Of a stretch of DNA of 64,000 nt, positions 63,582 through 64,000 are shown one piece after another. Source of the stretch: Mucilaginibacter straminoryzae (GTDB taxonomy: Bacteria > Bacteroidota > Bacteroidia > Sphingobacteriales > Sphingobacteriaceae); the NCBI RefSeq assembly GCF_022953055.1, contig NZ_JALJEJ010000008.1, positions 159,715 through 223,714 on the forward strand, read 5' to 3'. A program made the position numbers and the translations under genes. The first letter of the stretch is position 1. Each line of letters begins with the position of its first letter. Under the pieces are notes generated by a model, which was not told the DNA's origin, searched no databases, and saw nothing but the letters and a program-made list of their open reading frames with translations.

Positions 63582-63842
63582 ATGGCAGAGAAAAACATAC
63601 TGGGATTTTCATACAAAGTAGAAGGCATTACCCTTGCATCAATAGACGACAACCTGCGCATAACCAAAAGCTTTGAAACACGCGCCATAACCGACCGGAT
63701 TAACGAGCAGCTAAAAGCGCAGAACTTTAAAGTAGACGAAACCACCCTGCGGGTAAAATACATAGACGACCAGCTTTTTTTAGAAGGCTTCGCTGTAGAA
63801 ATTAAAGAACCTAAAACAGTTGGCTTTCTATCGGGACGATAA
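63582..63842 (+). CDS. Small conserved-looking hypothetical protein
   Basis: An 86-residue protein that I do not assign to a family. It is charged and appears soluble, with a mix of strands and one helix (TDRINEQLKAQ), and no signal peptide. I start it at the ATG at 63582 (MAEKNILGF). The same frame extends upstream to 63456 only through the dispersed repeat, so the extension is not credible. Its codon use looks normal for the window, which favours a real gene. It is followed after 40 bp by the left end of an insertion sequence. Confidence 0.6.
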   Translation: MAEKNILGFSYKVEGITLASIDDNLRITKSFETRAITDRINEQLKAQNFKVDETTLRVKYIDDQLFLEGFAVEIKEPKTVGFLSGR

Positions 63843-63882
63843 GGTTTAGTCTTTAACGGCGCGGGGGGCACGAGCTACAAGT

Positions 63883-64000
63883 GGCTGTTGCACAACTAAG
63901 GTACAATTAGTATCTTAAAGCATGCAAGGGAAGAAACATTATCAGGAGAAACTGTTTACCAACTTTCAATTGTCAGAGCGTATTCCTTTAGATAATCTTT
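63883..64000 (+). mobile_element. Left end of an IS1182-like insertion sequence (truncated by window)
   Basis: A candidate terminal region begins near GGCTGTTGCACAAC (63883-63896), followed by the start of a transposase gene. The right end and target duplication lie outside the window, so the exact boundary is not proven. Confidence 0.55.
63922..64000 (+). CDS. Transposase, IS1182-like, N-terminal fragment
   Basis: The frame opens at the ATG at 63922 and runs off the window. The visible 26 residues begin MQGKKHYQEKLFTNFQLSER, which I recognise as the typical N-terminus of IS1182-family DDE transposases in Sphingobacteriaceae (MQGKK.Y.EKLFT.FQLS.R.P). The catalytic part is beyond the edge, so completeness cannot be judged. 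Confidence 0.7.
   Translation, partial: MQGKKHYQEKLFTNFQLSERIPLDNL

Overview
The window reads as a chromosomal segment of a Bacteroidota bacterium, most likely family Sphingobacteriaceae (Mucilaginibacter/Pedobacter-like). The clues are a SusC/SusD pair, DUF3667, DUF4097 and DUF4251 proteins, PorT-type barrels, many TAnnTTTG-type -7 promoter boxes just upstream of start codons, Bacteroidota-style dispersed palindromes, and an IS1182-like transposase start at the right edge. By eye the GC content is moderate to low. I saw no rRNA, tRNA or CRISPR array.

Layout. 1-378 is the 3' end of an unrecognised, AT-rich gene. 0.5-21.9 kb is mostly housekeeping: lepA, folD, a lipoprotein/Rieske/NTF2-like operon, queE, an OmpA/TPR/PD40 envelope protein, dnaB, rlmB, a mannose-1-phosphate guanylyltransferase, recQ, a TPR protein with a chromate transporter, etfBA, a bifunctional nuclease, a nucleoside permease, a DUF3667 protein and a zinc alcohol dehydrogenase, followed by a small outer-membrane barrel gene. 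22.7-46.4 kb is the standout region: thirteen genes, all on the minus strand, encoding a TolC protein, two ABC ATPases, seven full-length MacB/FtsX-type permeases, two DUF4097 beta-solenoid proteins and one HlyD-type adaptor. 46.9-51.8 kb carries SusC and SusD. 51.9-54.6 kb carries an NtrC-type (sigma-54-dependent) response regulator and its histidine kinase, followed by an FMN reductase, htpG and a DUF4251 protein. 57.8-63.0 kb is a carbohydrate section: a GH63-like glycosidase, a family 2 glycosyltransferase, a stand-alone receiver, and a sugar transferase fused to a pseudo-receiver domain. 63.0-64.0 kb is repeat-rich and ends inside an insertion sequence.

Main discovery candidate. The ABC region falls into three transcription units: ATPase-TolC; three permeases plus DUF4097; and HlyD-ATPase-four permeases-DUF4097. 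Each unit is headed by the same element, a tandem direct repeat of the form GTTCG-N8-ACA with a period of 21-22 bp. In each case it lies 55-56 bp upstream of a TGGTATG/TGGCACATG box that resembles a sigma-54 -24 element. The only enhancer-binding-type regulator in the window lies about 5.4 kb past the end of the cluster. I infer a dedicated two-component, sigma-54-type regulon that switches on a multi-permease tripartite export machine. The substrate is unknown.

All calls come from reading the sequence and from knowledge of protein families. No database search was run.
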